A DNA stretch of 39,673 nucleotides from Rothia sp. HMSC078H08 (GTDB taxonomy: Bacteria; Actinomycetota; Actinomycetes; Actinomycetales; Micrococcaceae). Below, one piece after another: positions 1 through 8,725 of this stretch. Both the position numbers and the translations under genes were made by a program. The notes below the pieces were generated by a model. It was given only the letters and a program-made list of their open reading frames with translations, made no database searches and had not been told where the DNA came from. The stretch spans positions 224,463 to 264,135 of the forward strand of contig NZ_KV795254.1 of NCBI RefSeq assembly GCF_001808955.1, given 5' to 3'. Every line of letters starts with the position of its first letter. Position 1 is the stretch's first letter.

Positions 1-133
1 CTCTCGGGTGCTCTCCGCAGCGAAGCAAGGAGAGAGCGGAGCGCCCGAGAGGGTGGGTTCCCCTGTAGGAGCGTAGGAAGGTGCGCACCGGCCGCATCCT
101 TAGGTAAGGGGAGAGGAACGAGGACGAACACCG
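1..133 (-). repeat. Dispersed nested-palindrome element, copy A (truncated by window start)
   Basis: This is a partial copy, in reverse orientation, of an intergenic element also present at 12653-12938, 34840-35114 and 39636-39673. Bases 1-51 form the GC-rich core hairpin, with CTCTCGGG pairing with a late CCCGAGAG. Bases 115-133 carry the shared terminal sequence GGAACGAGGACGAACACCG. The part between differs from the other copies and holds a second CCTGTAGGAGCG-like block. It contains no open reading frame of interest. The family resembles a non-autonomous MITE or REP-like repeat; this is inferred from structure alone. Confidence 0.7.
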
Positions 134-159
134 GCCCTCATACTCAGAACGAAAACGAA

Positions 160-205
160 GAACGCTCCGTCCGTATCACTCAGATACAGACGGAGCGTTC
201 TTTTT
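160..205. terminator. Rho-independent terminator after the oligopeptidase gene
   Basis: A 12-bp perfect stem (160-171 with 189-200, GAACGCTCCGTC) has an inner GTATC/GATAC extension. It is flanked by a T-run on the plus strand and a T-rich tract on the minus strand. It lies 27 nt beyond the stop of the minus-strand peptidase gene and could also stop plus-strand transcription. Confidence 0.8.
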
Positions 206-226
206 AAAGCGTGGCGTGCCTACAGC

Positions 227-2404
227 CTACTCAGTAACGCCGAGGTTGCTCATCAGGAACGCGTAATCCCACGCGATCTCACGCCAACGCGTATACCGGC
301 CGGAACCACCACCGTGACCGCCCGACATGTCAATCTTCAGCAGCGGCACCGGCGACGACGGGTCAATCTGCTCACGCAGAGCCGCAACCCACTTCGCGGG
401 CTCCACGTAGAGCACACGGGTGTCGTGCAGGCTCGTCACCGCAGCAATCGCCGGGTAGCGGACCGGGCGGATGTTCTCGTACGGGGTGTACGACTTCATG
501 TAGGCGTACACTTCCGGGTCCTCAATCGGGTTGCCCCACTCTTCCCACTCCATCGCCGACAGCGGCAGCTCCGGGTCGAGGATGGTGGTCAGCGCATCCA
601 CGAACGGCACGGCAGCCAGGCAGGCGGCGTACTTTTCGGGGGCGAGGTTCAGCACGGCGCCCATGAGCAGGCCGCCGGCGCTACCGCCGTAGCAGCCGAT
701 ACGCGCCTCATCAGCCCACGGCTTAGCCGCAATGTAGCTGGTGACGTCCACGAAGTCGGTGAAGGTGTTCTTCTTCGCGAGCTTCTTGCCGTTCTGGTAC
801 CAGGAGCGGCCCATCTCGCCGCCGCCACGAATATGCGCAATGACGTAGATGACGCCGCGGTCCAGGATCGACAGCATCGGGATGGAGAACATCGGGTCCA
901 TGGACGACTCGTACGAGCCGTAACCGTACTGGATGACCGGGTGCGGCTTGCTCATGTCCAGGTCGGCGCGGTGAATCACCGAGATCGGGATGAGCGTACC
1001 GTCCGCCGCAGGTGCCCAGTCGCGGTAGGCGCGGTAGTCCTCGCGGTTGTAGCCGCCCAGCACCGGGGTTTCACGGCGCAGCAGCAGTGTCTGCGACATG
1101 GGGAAGTAGTCGTAGACGCGGCGCGGAGTCAGGTACGAGGTGTAGGCGATACGCAGCACGGGGGAGTAGTTCTCCGCACGCAGCACGGAGGCGGTGTACA
1201 GTTCCTCGTCGAAGCCGGCAGGTTCCATGAAGGTCACACCGGCGGGGCGGCGGCGGCGCCACTGGATGGGCAGCTGCTCACGCGGTGCGAGGAAGATGCG
1301 GGTGGTGGTGTCCGCGCGGGCGGTGACGACCAGGTGCGTTGCGGTGAAGGTGAAGCCCTCCAAGCGCACGTGTTCGCTGTGGCGGATGACCGGCACCCAA
1401 CGCTGCGCGTACTCTTCGAGGCTTTCACCTTCGCGCGGCATGTCTGCGAGGACCAGCTCGGAGTTCAACGCATTGTAGTCGTGCTGAATCAGCAGGTGCT
1501 GCTCGCCGGCAATGTTGAGCGGCTCAGCGTAGTATTCGATGCCCGCGCTCTTGGGGATGAGCAGGGTCGGCTCGCCCTTGGGTTCGCGGGTGGGGATGAG
1601 ACGCACCTCCGTGTACTCGGAGTTGGAGCTGGTAATGACCACGGAGGAACGGTCGGAGCTCATGGCGGCGCCGAGCCACATGGTGTTGTCCGGTTCCTCG
1701 TAAATCAGGTGGTCTTCGGTGCCCTGTCCGACGTCGTGCACGTAGACACGCCAGGGGCGCCACGACTCGTCGGGCACGAGGTAGATGAGCTGTTCGGCGT
1801 GGTTGATGAAGAAGGATCCCGCCGCAATGTTGGGGATGGTGTCTTCGAGGAAGGCGCCGGTTTCCATGTTGAGGAAGCGCTGCTCGTAGCGTTCGTCGCC
1901 CTTCTCATCCACGGAGATGCTCAGCAGCTTGCCGTTACGTGCAGGCTGGAAGCTGCCGAGGGAGAAGAACTCCATGTCCTTGGCGTATTCGTTGCAGTCG
2001 AGGATGACGACTTCACCCTCGAGTACTTCGCCGGGGGTGACGGTCGGCGGGGTGTAGCGCACCACCTCGTCGCCTTCGTGCAGGGCGGGGTAGCGGTAGA
2101 AGACGGGGTACTGGCCGCCGGGCACCATGCGGCTGTAGTACCACCAGTCACCGATACGGTTCGGGACGGTCAGATCTGACAGCAGGGTGCGGTCCTTGAT
2201 TTCGTTGAAGATGGATTCGCGGAGGGGCTGCTGGTCTGCGGTGACAGCTTCGGTGTATTCGGCTTCTGCCTTGAGGTAGTTGAGGACCTCTTCGCTTTCC
2301 TTGTCGCGGAGCCATTCGTAGGGGTCGATGAAGACGTCGCCGTGGTGTTCGCGGCGGTGCTCGACCTTCTTCGGTACGGGCGGGGTGAGGTTCTGTTCAG
2401 CCAT
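227..2404 (-). CDS. ptrB: Prolyl oligopeptidase family serine peptidase (oligopeptidase B-like, S9A)
   Basis: Predicted cytoplasmic serine peptidase of 725 aa that cleaves short peptides, in oligopeptidase B type after basic residues. The N-terminal about 430 residues fit the beta-propeller that restricts access to small substrates, and the C-terminal part is an alpha/beta hydrolase domain. The triad can be placed at Ser575 (in GGSAGG), Asp661 (in LHDTRV) and His697 (in GGHGGG). The spacings of 86 and 36 residues match the family. Length is typical of the S9A branch. The ATG start is preceded by AGAGGTGG, a good ribosome binding site. No signal peptide is visible. It stands alone, 229 bp downstream of rsgA on the same strand, with its own terminator. 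Prolyl oligopeptidase specificity cannot be excluded from sequence alone. Confidence 0.9.
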   Translation of the reverse strand: MAEQNLTPPVPKKVEHRREHHGDVFIDPYEWLRDKESEEVLNYLKAEAEYTEAVTADQQPLRESIFNEIKDRTLLSDLTVPNRIGDWWYYSRMVPGGQYPVFYRYPALHEGDEVVRYTPPTVTPGEVLEGEVVILDCNEYAKDMEFFSLGSFQPARNGKLLSISVDEKGDERYEQRFLNMETGAFLEDTIPNIAAGSFFINHAEQLIYLVPDESWRPWRVYVHDVGQGTEDHLIYEEPDNTMWLGAAMSSDRSSVVITSSNSEYTEVRLIPTREPKGEPTLLIPKSAGIEYYAEPLNIAGEQHLLIQHDYNALNSELVLADMPREGESLEEYAQRWVPVIRHSEHVRLEGFTFTATHLVVTARADTTTRIFLAPREQLPIQWRRRRPAGVTFMEPAGFDEELYTASVLRAENYSPVLRIAYTSYLTPRRVYDYFPMSQTLLLRRETPVLGGYNREDYRAYRDWAPAADGTLIPISVIHRADLDMSKPHPVIQYGYGSYESSMDPMFSIPMLSILDRGVIYVIAHIRGGGEMGRSWYQNGKKLAKKNTFTDFVDVTSYIAAKPWADEARIGCYGGSAGGLLMGAVLNLAPEKYAACLAAVPFVDALTTILDPELPLSAMEWEEWGNPIEDPEVYAYMKSYTPYENIRPVRYPAIAAVTSLHDTRVLYVEPAKWVAALREQIDPSSPVPLLKIDMSGGHGGGSGRYTRWREIAWDYAFLMSNLGVTE

Positions 2405-2633
2405 GCTGCCACCTCTTTCATTGAGTTTATGGGTTTGTGAATGGTGTGTGCCGTCTGCGCCCGCGTTCCTGCGCCGCCGGGTGGCGGGGAGGATGCGCGG
2501 GGGAGTGTGGGCACGCCTAGTTCTAGTGTATCGAAGAGTGAGGCAGGCTACTATATTGCGGCATGTGCGGGGCTGCCCGGCTCAGCCTGTGGAAGCCCCG
2601 CGGTAGCCTCGCCGGGGCGTGCGCGTTTATCGG

Positions 2634-3878
2634 CTAGTTGGCGCGTCCCTTAATGGACATGAGCGTGCGGCGGCCCGCCTTGTTCGCCTTCGTGAAGGCG
2701 CGGTTACTCTGCCGGTACTCGCGCTCCTGAGAACGCAGGCGCAGGCGCGCGGATTCCGCCATCATCCTGCGGTAGCGTTCGAAGCGCTCGGGGTCGAGGG
2801 AACCGTCGGCGAGCGCCTGCTGCACCGCGCATCCGGGTTCGGAGCTGTGGGAGCAGTCGCTGTACCGGCAGGCGGCGGCGTAGCTGGAGACGTCGTCGAA
2901 GGTTTCGTCAATCGCGGAGCTATCGCTTGTGGCGGCGAGGGCTCGCACGCCCGGGGTGTCAATCAGCACCGTACCGACTGAGCTCTCAGCACCTGATCCT
3001 TCAGATTCGGGCAGAACAATCATTTGGCGGCTGGTGGTGGTGTGGCGTCCCTTGCCGTCAGCATCGCGAACCGAGGAAGTGGCTTGTACCCGGTTCTCTG
3101 CGCTGTCTTCGCGGGGGTCAACCCCTGGGCTAAGTAGGGCGTTGACGAGGGTGGATTTACCGGCGCCGCTGCGGCCCAGGAATACGGCAGTACGTCCGGC
3201 GACGAGCTCAGCAACCGGGGCGGGGTCGTAGCCGTAATCCGTGCAGACGGTGAGCACCGCATCCATACCGCTACCCAGAGAATCCCGATACCCGGCGAGC
3301 TGTTCCGCCGTCACCAAATCACCCTTGGTGAGAATCAGCGCGACCTGCACCCCGGAAGCGTGCGCCAGGGCGGTGTAGCGTTCAACGCGCCCGATGGACG
3401 GCTCCGGGAAGCACGGCTCAACAATGCAGAGCATATCCACGTTGGCGGCGACGGGCTGATCTGCGGATTCGCGGGTGGCGCTGGGACGGGTAAGGTAGCT
3501 TCGGCGGGGCAGAATCGCGAGGGGTTTATGCTCCGCGGGGTGGGTTTCACCGCCGGTTCCGGGGATGGGCTGGGCGAGCACCCAGTCGCCCACGACGGGG
3601 TATTCCTCTTCGCCGTAGTCGTTCTCGACCGGGCGCAGGGGAGCGGAGAGCTTCACGAGTTCGCCCCGCTCGCAGGTCAGTAGCTCGCAGCGGGTGCGGT
3701 GTACGGCGCTGACGCGGGCGAGGGTGAAATCATCAAGCGTGCCGTTGAGGGTGAACGCGGCGCGGATTGCCGACCCCTGCCAGGAAGGGTCGAAGCCGAG
3801 GGTCTCTAAGGTGTATGAAGCGGGAGTAATGGTCACAGGAATAGTCTTTCGTGGTTGCGGCGCCCGGTTGGTTGTCAT
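2634..3878 (-). CDS. rsgA: Small ribosomal subunit biogenesis GTPase RsgA
   Basis: Circularly permuted GTPase that acts in late 30S subunit maturation. The G motifs occur in permuted order: the G4-like LTKGD first, then the P-loop GRSGAGKST (Lys241), then the G3 motif DTPGVR. The C-terminal zinc-binding signature C-x4-C-x-H-x5-C lies in CRYSDCSHSSEPGC, and a basic helical tail follows. At 414 aa it is longer than many homologues because of an N-terminal extension before the OB-fold. The start is ATG; the upstream Shine-Dalgarno is weak. It follows the ABC exporter genes on the same strand with a gap of about 60 nt and may be co-transcribed with them. A GC-rich hairpin at 2595-2618 follows the gene without a T-run. 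Confidence 0.93.
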   Translation of the reverse strand: MTTNRAPQPRKTIPVTITPASYTLETLGFDPSWQGSAIRAAFTLNGTLDDFTLARVSAVHRTRCELLTCERGELVKLSAPLRPVENDYGEEEYPVVGDWVLAQPIPGTGGETHPAEHKPLAILPRRSYLTRPSATRESADQPVAANVDMLCIVEPCFPEPSIGRVERYTALAHASGVQVALILTKGDLVTAEQLAGYRDSLGSGMDAVLTVCTDYGYDPAPVAELVAGRTAVFLGRSGAGKSTLVNALLSPGVDPREDSAENRVQATSSVRDADGKGRHTTTSRQMIVLPESEGSGAESSVGTVLIDTPGVRALAATSDSSAIDETFDDVSSYAAACRYSDCSHSSEPGCAVQQALADGSLDPERFERYRRMMAESARLRLRSQEREYRQSNRAFTKANKAGRRTLMSIKGRAN

Positions 3879-3940
3879 GCCCGGATAGCGCGCCGGGGGA
3901 GGGGGCGTATGAAAGGTTCGTTCTTTTTGGGTTTCGCACC

Positions 3941-4771
3941 CTATAGCAGCGAGGCGCGGGCGCCAGCGCGGATGCGGCGGGCGGCGAGGAGCGTATGCCC
4001 CAACCCCACTGCGGCGTAGAGTACCGCCAGCGCCGCGTCTGCCGCCAGGGACGCGAAGAGCTCCGGGGTGGTACCGTTCGTAATGCCGCTAGAGGCATCT
4101 AAAACCTGCACCAGCCGGGACCCGGGAACCCACGAACACAGCCACGCAAGCCACGCGGGGTAGGTGCTCACCGGAACAATCACACCCGCGCTCACCGGCA
4201 GAATAATCGACAGGAAATTCGACCCCGTGTACGGATCGGACAGGTACAGACCCAGCCCGGCGGCAAAAATGCCCAGGCAGATCCCGCCCAGAACCGCAAC
4301 CGGCATCAGCGCAATGGCTCCAAGCAGAAGCCCCGAAGCCGCCCCGGTAGGGGGTGCCGTGAGGGAGAGCAACCACACGATGCCCACGTTGCTCAGGCCC
4401 GTCACGGAAGCCAGCAGCGCGGGCACCGCCGCCGCACCCAGCCAGTAGCCAGCATCCACCGCTCGTGCCGTGCACACGTACTCGAAGATGCCAATCCACC
4501 GGTCGGTGGCGACGCGCGCGACAATGCCGGCGGCCACCGAGCTGAGGGTGGCAATCAGGGCGGTCGCGCAGCCGATGCGCACCGTATCGTTCGCGGCGAG
4601 GTCGGCGCCCAAAAGCACCGTAAAAAGCACGTTGAGGCCCGGCACGAGCACCAGGGTAGTGATGGCCGTTCCGAGGGTTGCGAAGGTAATAGAAGATGAC
4701 CAGCCGATAGAGGCGGTAGACAGAGCCCGGCGCACCACCCCGGGTAGGGAATCAGCAGAGAGAGCACGCAC
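3941..4771 (-). CDS. ABC-2 type transporter permease (second permease of the exporter)
   Basis: Hydrophobic protein of about 276 aa with roughly six membrane segments, for example around TLGTAITTLVLVPGLNVLF, a long segment near GLLLGAIALMPVAVLGGICLG and one near FLSIILPVSAGVIVPV. This fits an ABC-2 export permease. I place the start at GTG 4771, one base after the stop of the preceding permease, with GGGGG nine bases upstream. A longer frame reaching 4828 would begin with TTG and overlap the neighbour by 56 nt, so it is less likely. The tight spacing with 4773-5633 and 5630-6616 indicates one transcript encoding an ATPase plus a permease pair. The substrate is unknown. Confidence 0.8.
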   Translation of the reverse strand: MRALSADSLPGVVRRALSTASIGWSSSITFATLGTAITTLVLVPGLNVLFTVLLGADLAANDTVRIGCATALIATLSSVAAGIVARVATDRWIGIFEYVCTARAVDAGYWLGAAAVPALLASVTGLSNVGIVWLLSLTAPPTGAASGLLLGAIALMPVAVLGGICLGIFAAGLGLYLSDPYTGSNFLSIILPVSAGVIVPVSTYPAWLAWLCSWVPGSRLVQVLDASSGITNGTTPELFASLAADAALAVLYAAVGLGHTLLAARRIRAGARASLL

Positions 4772-4772
4772 G

Positions 4773-5633
4773 CTACATCGCCCCCAGGGTGCCGCGACGA
4801 CGGGCGGAGGCGAGAGCCTTCCGGGCAAAAAGGAAGGCGCATAACGCCCAGATGAAGCTCACGGCGAGCGTCTGCGCAACGGGCAGGAGCGCATCCGCCG
4901 GGGTGTTCATGGGGGTGCGCCCCAGTAGCAGGTGCACCGGCGCCTGTAGGGGAATGAGCGTGCCTACAGCATCCAGCCAGGCGGGTGCCTCAACCATCGT
5001 GAAAAGAACCCCGGAGAGAATAAATACCGGCACGAGGAGCAGCTCCTCGTAGGCGATAGCGTTCGGCGTCGCCACGAAGAACACCGCAATCATGAACGTG
5101 ACCGACAGGCAGGCAAGCCACAACAGGGGAACGCCCAGAACATAGCGCGGCCAGAGAGCAGAAAAGTCCGTGACCCGCGGATTGAGTGTTACGAGAGCCC
5201 AAACCGCCCACGATAGGGGTAGGGCCGCCAGACCCACGATGGAGGCGCTCGAAACGATAGCCGCCAGCACCCGCACCGGAGAAATCGACCCCGAACACAG
5301 GTACACGAGGGTCCCGCGGAAACGCTCAAAATTGATGATGCCCGCAGACACGATGCAGACCGACCACATGCCCACAATGCCCGCGCGGGTCCACGCGAGG
5401 GTCGGGTCAACGGAGTGACCCGCGGAGCTCTGCGCCGCCGCATGCACGGCGAGCGCCTGAAGGATGACCGAGCCGAGTACCGTACTGATGAGCAGCTGAA
5501 TGAAGTAGGGGACCGTCAGGAACTGGCGCAGGCTAAAGCCCATGAGTCGCAGTTGGCGGGCGCACTCCTGCCACAGGTCGTACCGTCGACCCTGCCGCTG
5601 GAACTCTTCCGAGCGTTGCGTCTGAGCGTTCAT
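4773..5633 (-). CDS. ABC-2 type transporter permease (first permease of the exporter)
   Basis: A 286-aa integral membrane protein with an N-terminal cytoplasmic segment, then about six hydrophobic helices (for example near FIQLLISTVLGSVILQALAV, ASIVGLAALPLSWAVWALV and VLGVPLLWLACLSVTFMIAV). Its ATG overlaps the stop of the ATPase gene by four bases (ATGA), a translational-coupling arrangement. With the second permease it probably forms a heterodimeric channel driven by the ATPase. The family includes drug, lantibiotic-immunity and lipid exporters; nothing in the neighbourhood identifies the cargo. Both permeases are diverged in sequence from each other. Confidence 0.85.
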   Translation of the reverse strand: MNAQTQRSEEFQRQGRRYDLWQECARQLRLMGFSLRQFLTVPYFIQLLISTVLGSVILQALAVHAAAQSSAGHSVDPTLAWTRAGIVGMWSVCIVSAGIINFERFRGTLVYLCSGSISPVRVLAAIVSSASIVGLAALPLSWAVWALVTLNPRVTDFSALWPRYVLGVPLLWLACLSVTFMIAVFFVATPNAIAYEELLLVPVFILSGVLFTMVEAPAWLDAVGTLIPLQAPVHLLLGRTPMNTPADALLPVAQTLAVSFIWALCAFLFARKALASARRRGTLGAM

Positions 5634-6616
5634 CGCTTGAGCCCCTCCGCCATTGCCAGGTATGCCTCTTCCAAGGTTGCCGGGCGTGTGTACGGTTCGG
5701 TTCGTGCCCCAATGCGTGCGGTGGCAAGTCCATCCGCCAGGATGCGGTGAGCCTCGCCCGCCTCGAACGTGGCGCGCTCGCCGTGCCAGTAGAGGGTCAG
5801 TTCCCAGCCGGAACCACGCGGGGCAAAAAGTACCGCCGCCTTATCGTGGAGGAATCCGCGTAGTGTATCAAGACCCTCGGTGGCGGTGGGATCCACCTGA
5901 ACCACAGTCGTGGCGGCAATACCGGCGTGTGCGGCAACGTCCTCGAGACTGCCGCTCACCGCAACGGAACCGGCGCCCAAAACGGTGATGGTGTGCGCTA
6001 GGTCCTCAATTTCGCCGAGCAGGTGGCTCGTCAGCAGAACGGCGGCGCCGTCTTCCGCGAGGGAGCGGATGAGGGTTCGCACGGTCAGGGCGATATCGGG
6101 GTCGAGCCCGTTGGTCGGCTCGTCCAGCAGGAGCAGGGCGGGGGAGCCGAGCAGCGCGCGAGCGATGTGCAGGCGCTGCTTCATGCCGCGGGAAAACTCC
6201 TGAAAGGGTCGCGCCGCCGCATCGGTGAGTTCCACGCGGGCTAGGGCGTGGTCCACCTCGCGCCGCCGGCTCCGCCCGGAAACCCCCGCAACATCGGCGA
6301 AGAAGAGCAGGTTGTCGCGGGCGCTGGCGCGCGGGTAGAAGCCGCTATCCCCGCCGAGTGCGAGACCCACGTGACGGCGCGCCCGCTGCGGGTGAGCGAT
6401 AGCATCCACACCGTTCACGGTGAGGGTGCCGCTGGTGGGGGTGAGCAGGGTCGAGCACATCTGCACGGTGGTTGTTTTGCCCGCGCCGTTGGGGCCGAGG
6501 AGGGCGTGGATCTCGCTGGAGCTGATGCGAAGGGACACACGGTCGACGGCGGTGAAGGCGCGTTCGCCTGTGCCAAAGATACGGCTGAGCTGCGCGGCGT
6601 CAAGAACAAGAGACAT
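5630..6616 (-). CDS. ABC transporter ATP-binding protein (ABC-2 exporter)
   Basis: A 328-aa ATPase of the DrrA/NatA-like class. Walker A is GPNGAGKTT with Lys47, the ABC signature is FSRGMKQRL, and Walker B is LLLLDEPTNGLDPD followed by the H-loop in TSHLL. A C-terminal extension of about 100 residues is typical of exporter ATPases with two separate permeases. The ATG start follows GAAGG. It is the first gene of a minus-strand transcript that continues through both permeases and perhaps rsgA. The upstream 340 bp to the riboswitch holds no clear gene. Drug or peptide export is an inference from the family only. Confidence 0.9.
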   Translation of the reverse strand: MSLVLDAAQLSRIFGTGERAFTAVDRVSLRISSSEIHALLGPNGAGKTTTVQMCSTLLTPTSGTLTVNGVDAIAHPQRARRHVGLALGGDSGFYPRASARDNLLFFADVAGVSGRSRRREVDHALARVELTDAAARPFQEFSRGMKQRLHIARALLGSPALLLLDEPTNGLDPDIALTVRTLIRSLAEDGAAVLLTSHLLGEIEDLAHTITVLGAGSVAVSGSLEDVAAHAGIAATTVVQVDPTATEGLDTLRGFLHDKAAVLFAPRGSGWELTLYWHGERATFEAGEAHRILADGLATARIGARTEPYTRPATLEEAYLAMAEGLKR

Positions 6617-6959
6617 GGTAGGTAACCTTCGGGTATGACCCTCTGGCCCCTATACCGGAGGGATGCTGGGCAGGATAAACAGCGGAGTGTGCCGCGCCCT
6701 GCGTGAGTGTATGTGTAGTCTCAGTGTACCGAAAAGCATCGAAAAAGTGATGGGAATTACTATTTGGAGGGTGGGGCACTCGCTCTGAAAGCACTATCCA
6801 TGAGGCACCACCTGCGCAGCGGATTCCCGTGTCATATTCACCGACAGCATGAGCTTCATCGACGTTAAAAAACGTCATCTTTGCAATGAAATGTCTTAAA
6901 GTGCCGTTCACCCACAAAACCCTTGACCCCACCCAACGCCCTATGACACCCTGAATACA

Positions 6960-7073
6960 GGTCAAGAGCGCCAGCGATAAGCCCCAGCTAGCTGGCCGGC
7001 AACCCTCCTCCGCGGTGGGGTGCCCTGGGTGAAGACCAGGCGGCACGCAAAAGCGTGACGCAAGCGCGGGACC
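6960..7073 (+). ncRNA. SAM-IV-type S-adenosylmethionine riboswitch upstream of metY
   Basis: The leader matches my memory of the actinobacterial SAM-IV aptamer. Recognisable blocks are GGTCAAGAGCGCCAGCGA, then AAGCCCC, GCTGGCCGGCAACCCTCC, CCGCGGTGGGGTGCC and GGGTGAAGACCAGG. The distal CGCAAGCGCGGG block is the peripheral part that separates SAM-IV from SAM-I. It lies about 100 nt upstream of the metY start and reads in the same direction. The expected role is repression of metY, and probably metX, when SAM is abundant. The intergenic space 6617-6959 otherwise shows nothing firm; TTGACC at 6923-6928 is a possible -35 with no well-spaced -10. Confidence 0.88.
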
Positions 7074-7086
7074 GATGTGACCGATA

Positions 7087-7169
7087 ACGGTACATCAATC
7101 GTGACAGGATTATTCGACGACGATTCCTGTACCGTCGGCATGCGGCCCCCTAAGAATCCCCATTAGGAG
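7087..7169 (+). promoter_or_regulatory. Putative expression platform with Shine-Dalgarno-sequestering hairpin
   Basis: Downstream of the aptamer, ACGGTACA (7087-7094) can pair with TGTACCGT (7128-7135). ACAGGA (7104-7109) can pair with TCCTGT (7125-7130). The two helices share bases 7128-7130 and therefore compete. Closer to the gene, CCTAA (7149-7153) can pair with TTAGG (7163-7167), covering part of the ribosome binding site AGGAG (7165-7169). No T-run follows any of these, so control at translation initiation is more likely than termination. This is inferred by eye without folding energies. Confidence 0.45.
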
Positions 7170-7175
7170 CCACGC

Positions 7176-8522
7176 ATGAGCAACAACACTACCGTCCCGA
7201 CTCCCGCCAACCCCGCCGGTTGGAAGTTCGAAACCCGCCAGATTCACGCAGGTCAGGCGCCGGATGCCGCAACGGGAGCTCGGGCACTACCCATCTACCA
7301 GACCACCTCTTATGTCTTTGACAGCGCCGAGCAGGCAGCGAACCGTTTCGCTCTCGCCGAGCTGGGACCCATTTACACCCGCATGAACAACCCCACCCAG
7401 GAAGTAATCGAAAACCGCATCGCTTCCCTGGAAGGCGGCGTTGGCGCGCTGCTGCTGGCCTCCGGTCAGGCAGCTATCACCTACGCAATCCTGAACATTG
7501 CCGGCGCCGGTGACCACGTGGTCGCCTCGCCCTCCATATACGGCGGCACCTACAACCTGCTCAAGTACACCCTCGCCGACCTCGGCGTCGAAACCACCTT
7601 CGTTGAGGACCCGGACGACCTGGACGCATGGCGTGCCGCAGTTCGCCCCAACACCAAGCTCTTCTACGGCGAGTCCGTGCCCAACCCCCGCAACGACGTG
7701 CTCGACATTGAGCCCATCGCCAAGATTGCGCACGAAAACGGCGTGCCCCTGATCCTGGACAACACCGTACCCACCCCCTACCTGCTGCGCCCCATCGAAT
7801 ATGGCGCGGACGTGGTCGTCCACTCTGCAACCAAGTACCTGGGCGGCCACGGCACCTCCATCGGCGGCGTGATCGTTGACTCCGGTAACTTCGACTACGG
7901 TGCAGACCCCGAGAAGTTCCCCAAGTTCAACCAGCCCGCCCCCGGCTACCACGGCCTTGTCTACGCACGCGACCTGGGCAAGGACTCCGCATTCGGTGCG
8001 AACCTCTCCTACATCCTGAAGGCGCGCGTCTCCCTGCTGCGCGACACCGGTGCAGCCATCTCCCCGACCAACGCCTTCAACATCGGTATCGGTCTGGAAA
8101 CTCTCTCCCTGCGCATCGAACGCCACATCGAGAACGCCACCAAGGTCGCCCGCTGGCTCGAAGCAAACCCGCAGGTCGAGAAGGTCATCTGGGCTGGCGT
8201 GGAATCCTCCCCCTGGTACGAGCGTGCACAAAAGTACCTGCCCAAGGGCCCCGGCGCGGTTCTCGGCTTCACCCTCAAGGACGCAACCCTGGAGCAGACC
8301 CGCGACTTCGTGGACGCCCTGAAGCTGCACTCCAACGTTGCGAACATTGGCGACGTGCGCTCGCTCGTGATTCACCCCGCCTCCACCACCCACTCCCAGC
8401 TTTCCGCTGAAGAGCTGGAGAAGATTGGCGTGTACCCGAACTTCGTCCGCCTGGCAGTCGGTATCGAGAACATTGACGACATTCTCGCCGACCTGCAGTT
8501 GGGCTTCGACACCCTCTCCTAA
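7176..8522 (+). CDS. metY: O-acetylhomoserine sulfhydrylase (O-acetylhomoserine aminocarboxypropyltransferase)
   Basis: PLP-dependent enzyme of the Cys/Met metabolism family. It converts O-acetylhomoserine and sulfide to homocysteine, the direct sulfhydrylation step of methionine synthesis in the cytoplasm. The PLP-binding lysine is Lys220 in SATKYLGGHG. The N-terminal QTTSYVF and the YTRMNNPT motif are typical of the family, as is the 448-aa length, which is longer than cystathionine synthases. The ATG start has AGGAG seven bases upstream. The gene is preceded by a SAM-IV-type riboswitch and followed by metX, which makes its acetylated substrate; this context favours MetY over MetB or MetZ. 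Confidence 0.95.
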   Translation: MSNNTTVPTPANPAGWKFETRQIHAGQAPDAATGARALPIYQTTSYVFDSAEQAANRFALAELGPIYTRMNNPTQEVIENRIASLEGGVGALLLASGQAAITYAILNIAGAGDHVVASPSIYGGTYNLLKYTLADLGVETTFVEDPDDLDAWRAAVRPNTKLFYGESVPNPRNDVLDIEPIAKIAHENGVPLILDNTVPTPYLLRPIEYGADVVVHSATKYLGGHGTSIGGVIVDSGNFDYGADPEKFPKFNQPAPGYHGLVYARDLGKDSAFGANLSYILKARVSLLRDTGAAISPTNAFNIGIGLETLSLRIERHIENATKVARWLEANPQVEKVIWAGVESSPWYERAQKYLPKGPGAVLGFTLKDATLEQTRDFVDALKLHSNVANIGDVRSLVIHPASTTHSQLSAEELEKIGVYPNFVRLAVGIENIDDILADLQLGFDTLS

Positions 8523-8534
8523 ACGGTGATGCAC

Positions 8535-8578
8535 CCGCAGGTGGACCGGCAAGCTACGGCTTTTCGGTCCACCTGCGG
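8535..8578 (+). repeat. 14-bp perfect hairpin between metY and metX
   Basis: CCGCAGGTGGACCG (8535-8548) is the exact inverse of 8565-8578, with a 16-nt loop that ends in TTTT. It starts 13 nt after the metY stop. With no T-run after the stem it may be a stabilising or partial-termination hairpin inside the metYX transcript. Confidence 0.6.
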
Positions 8579-8630
8579 ATTCCCCGTTAGGGAGCGTTTC
8601 ATAAGCGCGCGGCACCGCCGCCTCGCTGCC

Positions 8631-8668
8631 TCAACCCGCAGACTCAACCGCAGATTCAACCCGCAGAC
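8631..8668 (+). repeat. Three tandem 12-13-bp repeats upstream of metX
   Basis: The unit TCAACCCGCAGAC occurs at 8631-8643, in a shortened form at 8644-8655 (TCAACCGCAGAT), and again at 8656-8668. The array lies 57 bp before the metX start. It may be a simple slippage product or a binding site; nothing further can be said. Confidence 0.7.
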
Positions 8669-8725
8669 GAGTACCCCGCTCACACCCGGCACCACCTCGC
8701 CGGCCAACCCAGTGAAGGGAACCCC

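Noticed and set aside
314..2179. Long open frame antisense to the oligopeptidase gene
   Set aside because: Its translation is rich in Arg, Val, His and Gly without any family motif, as expected from the mirror frame of a GC-rich gene; the opposite strand has a full catalytic triad.
4772..4828. Longer start for the second permease
   Set aside because: The start would be TTG and overlap the previous gene by 56 nt; a GTG right after the previous stop is better placed.
6600..7046. Minus-strand open frame upstream of the ABC ATPase
   Set aside because: It runs through the SAM-IV aptamer and shows no protein-like pattern.
7287..8615. Long open frame antisense to metY
   Set aside because: Shadow of a well-conserved gene; no ribosome binding site or family similarity.
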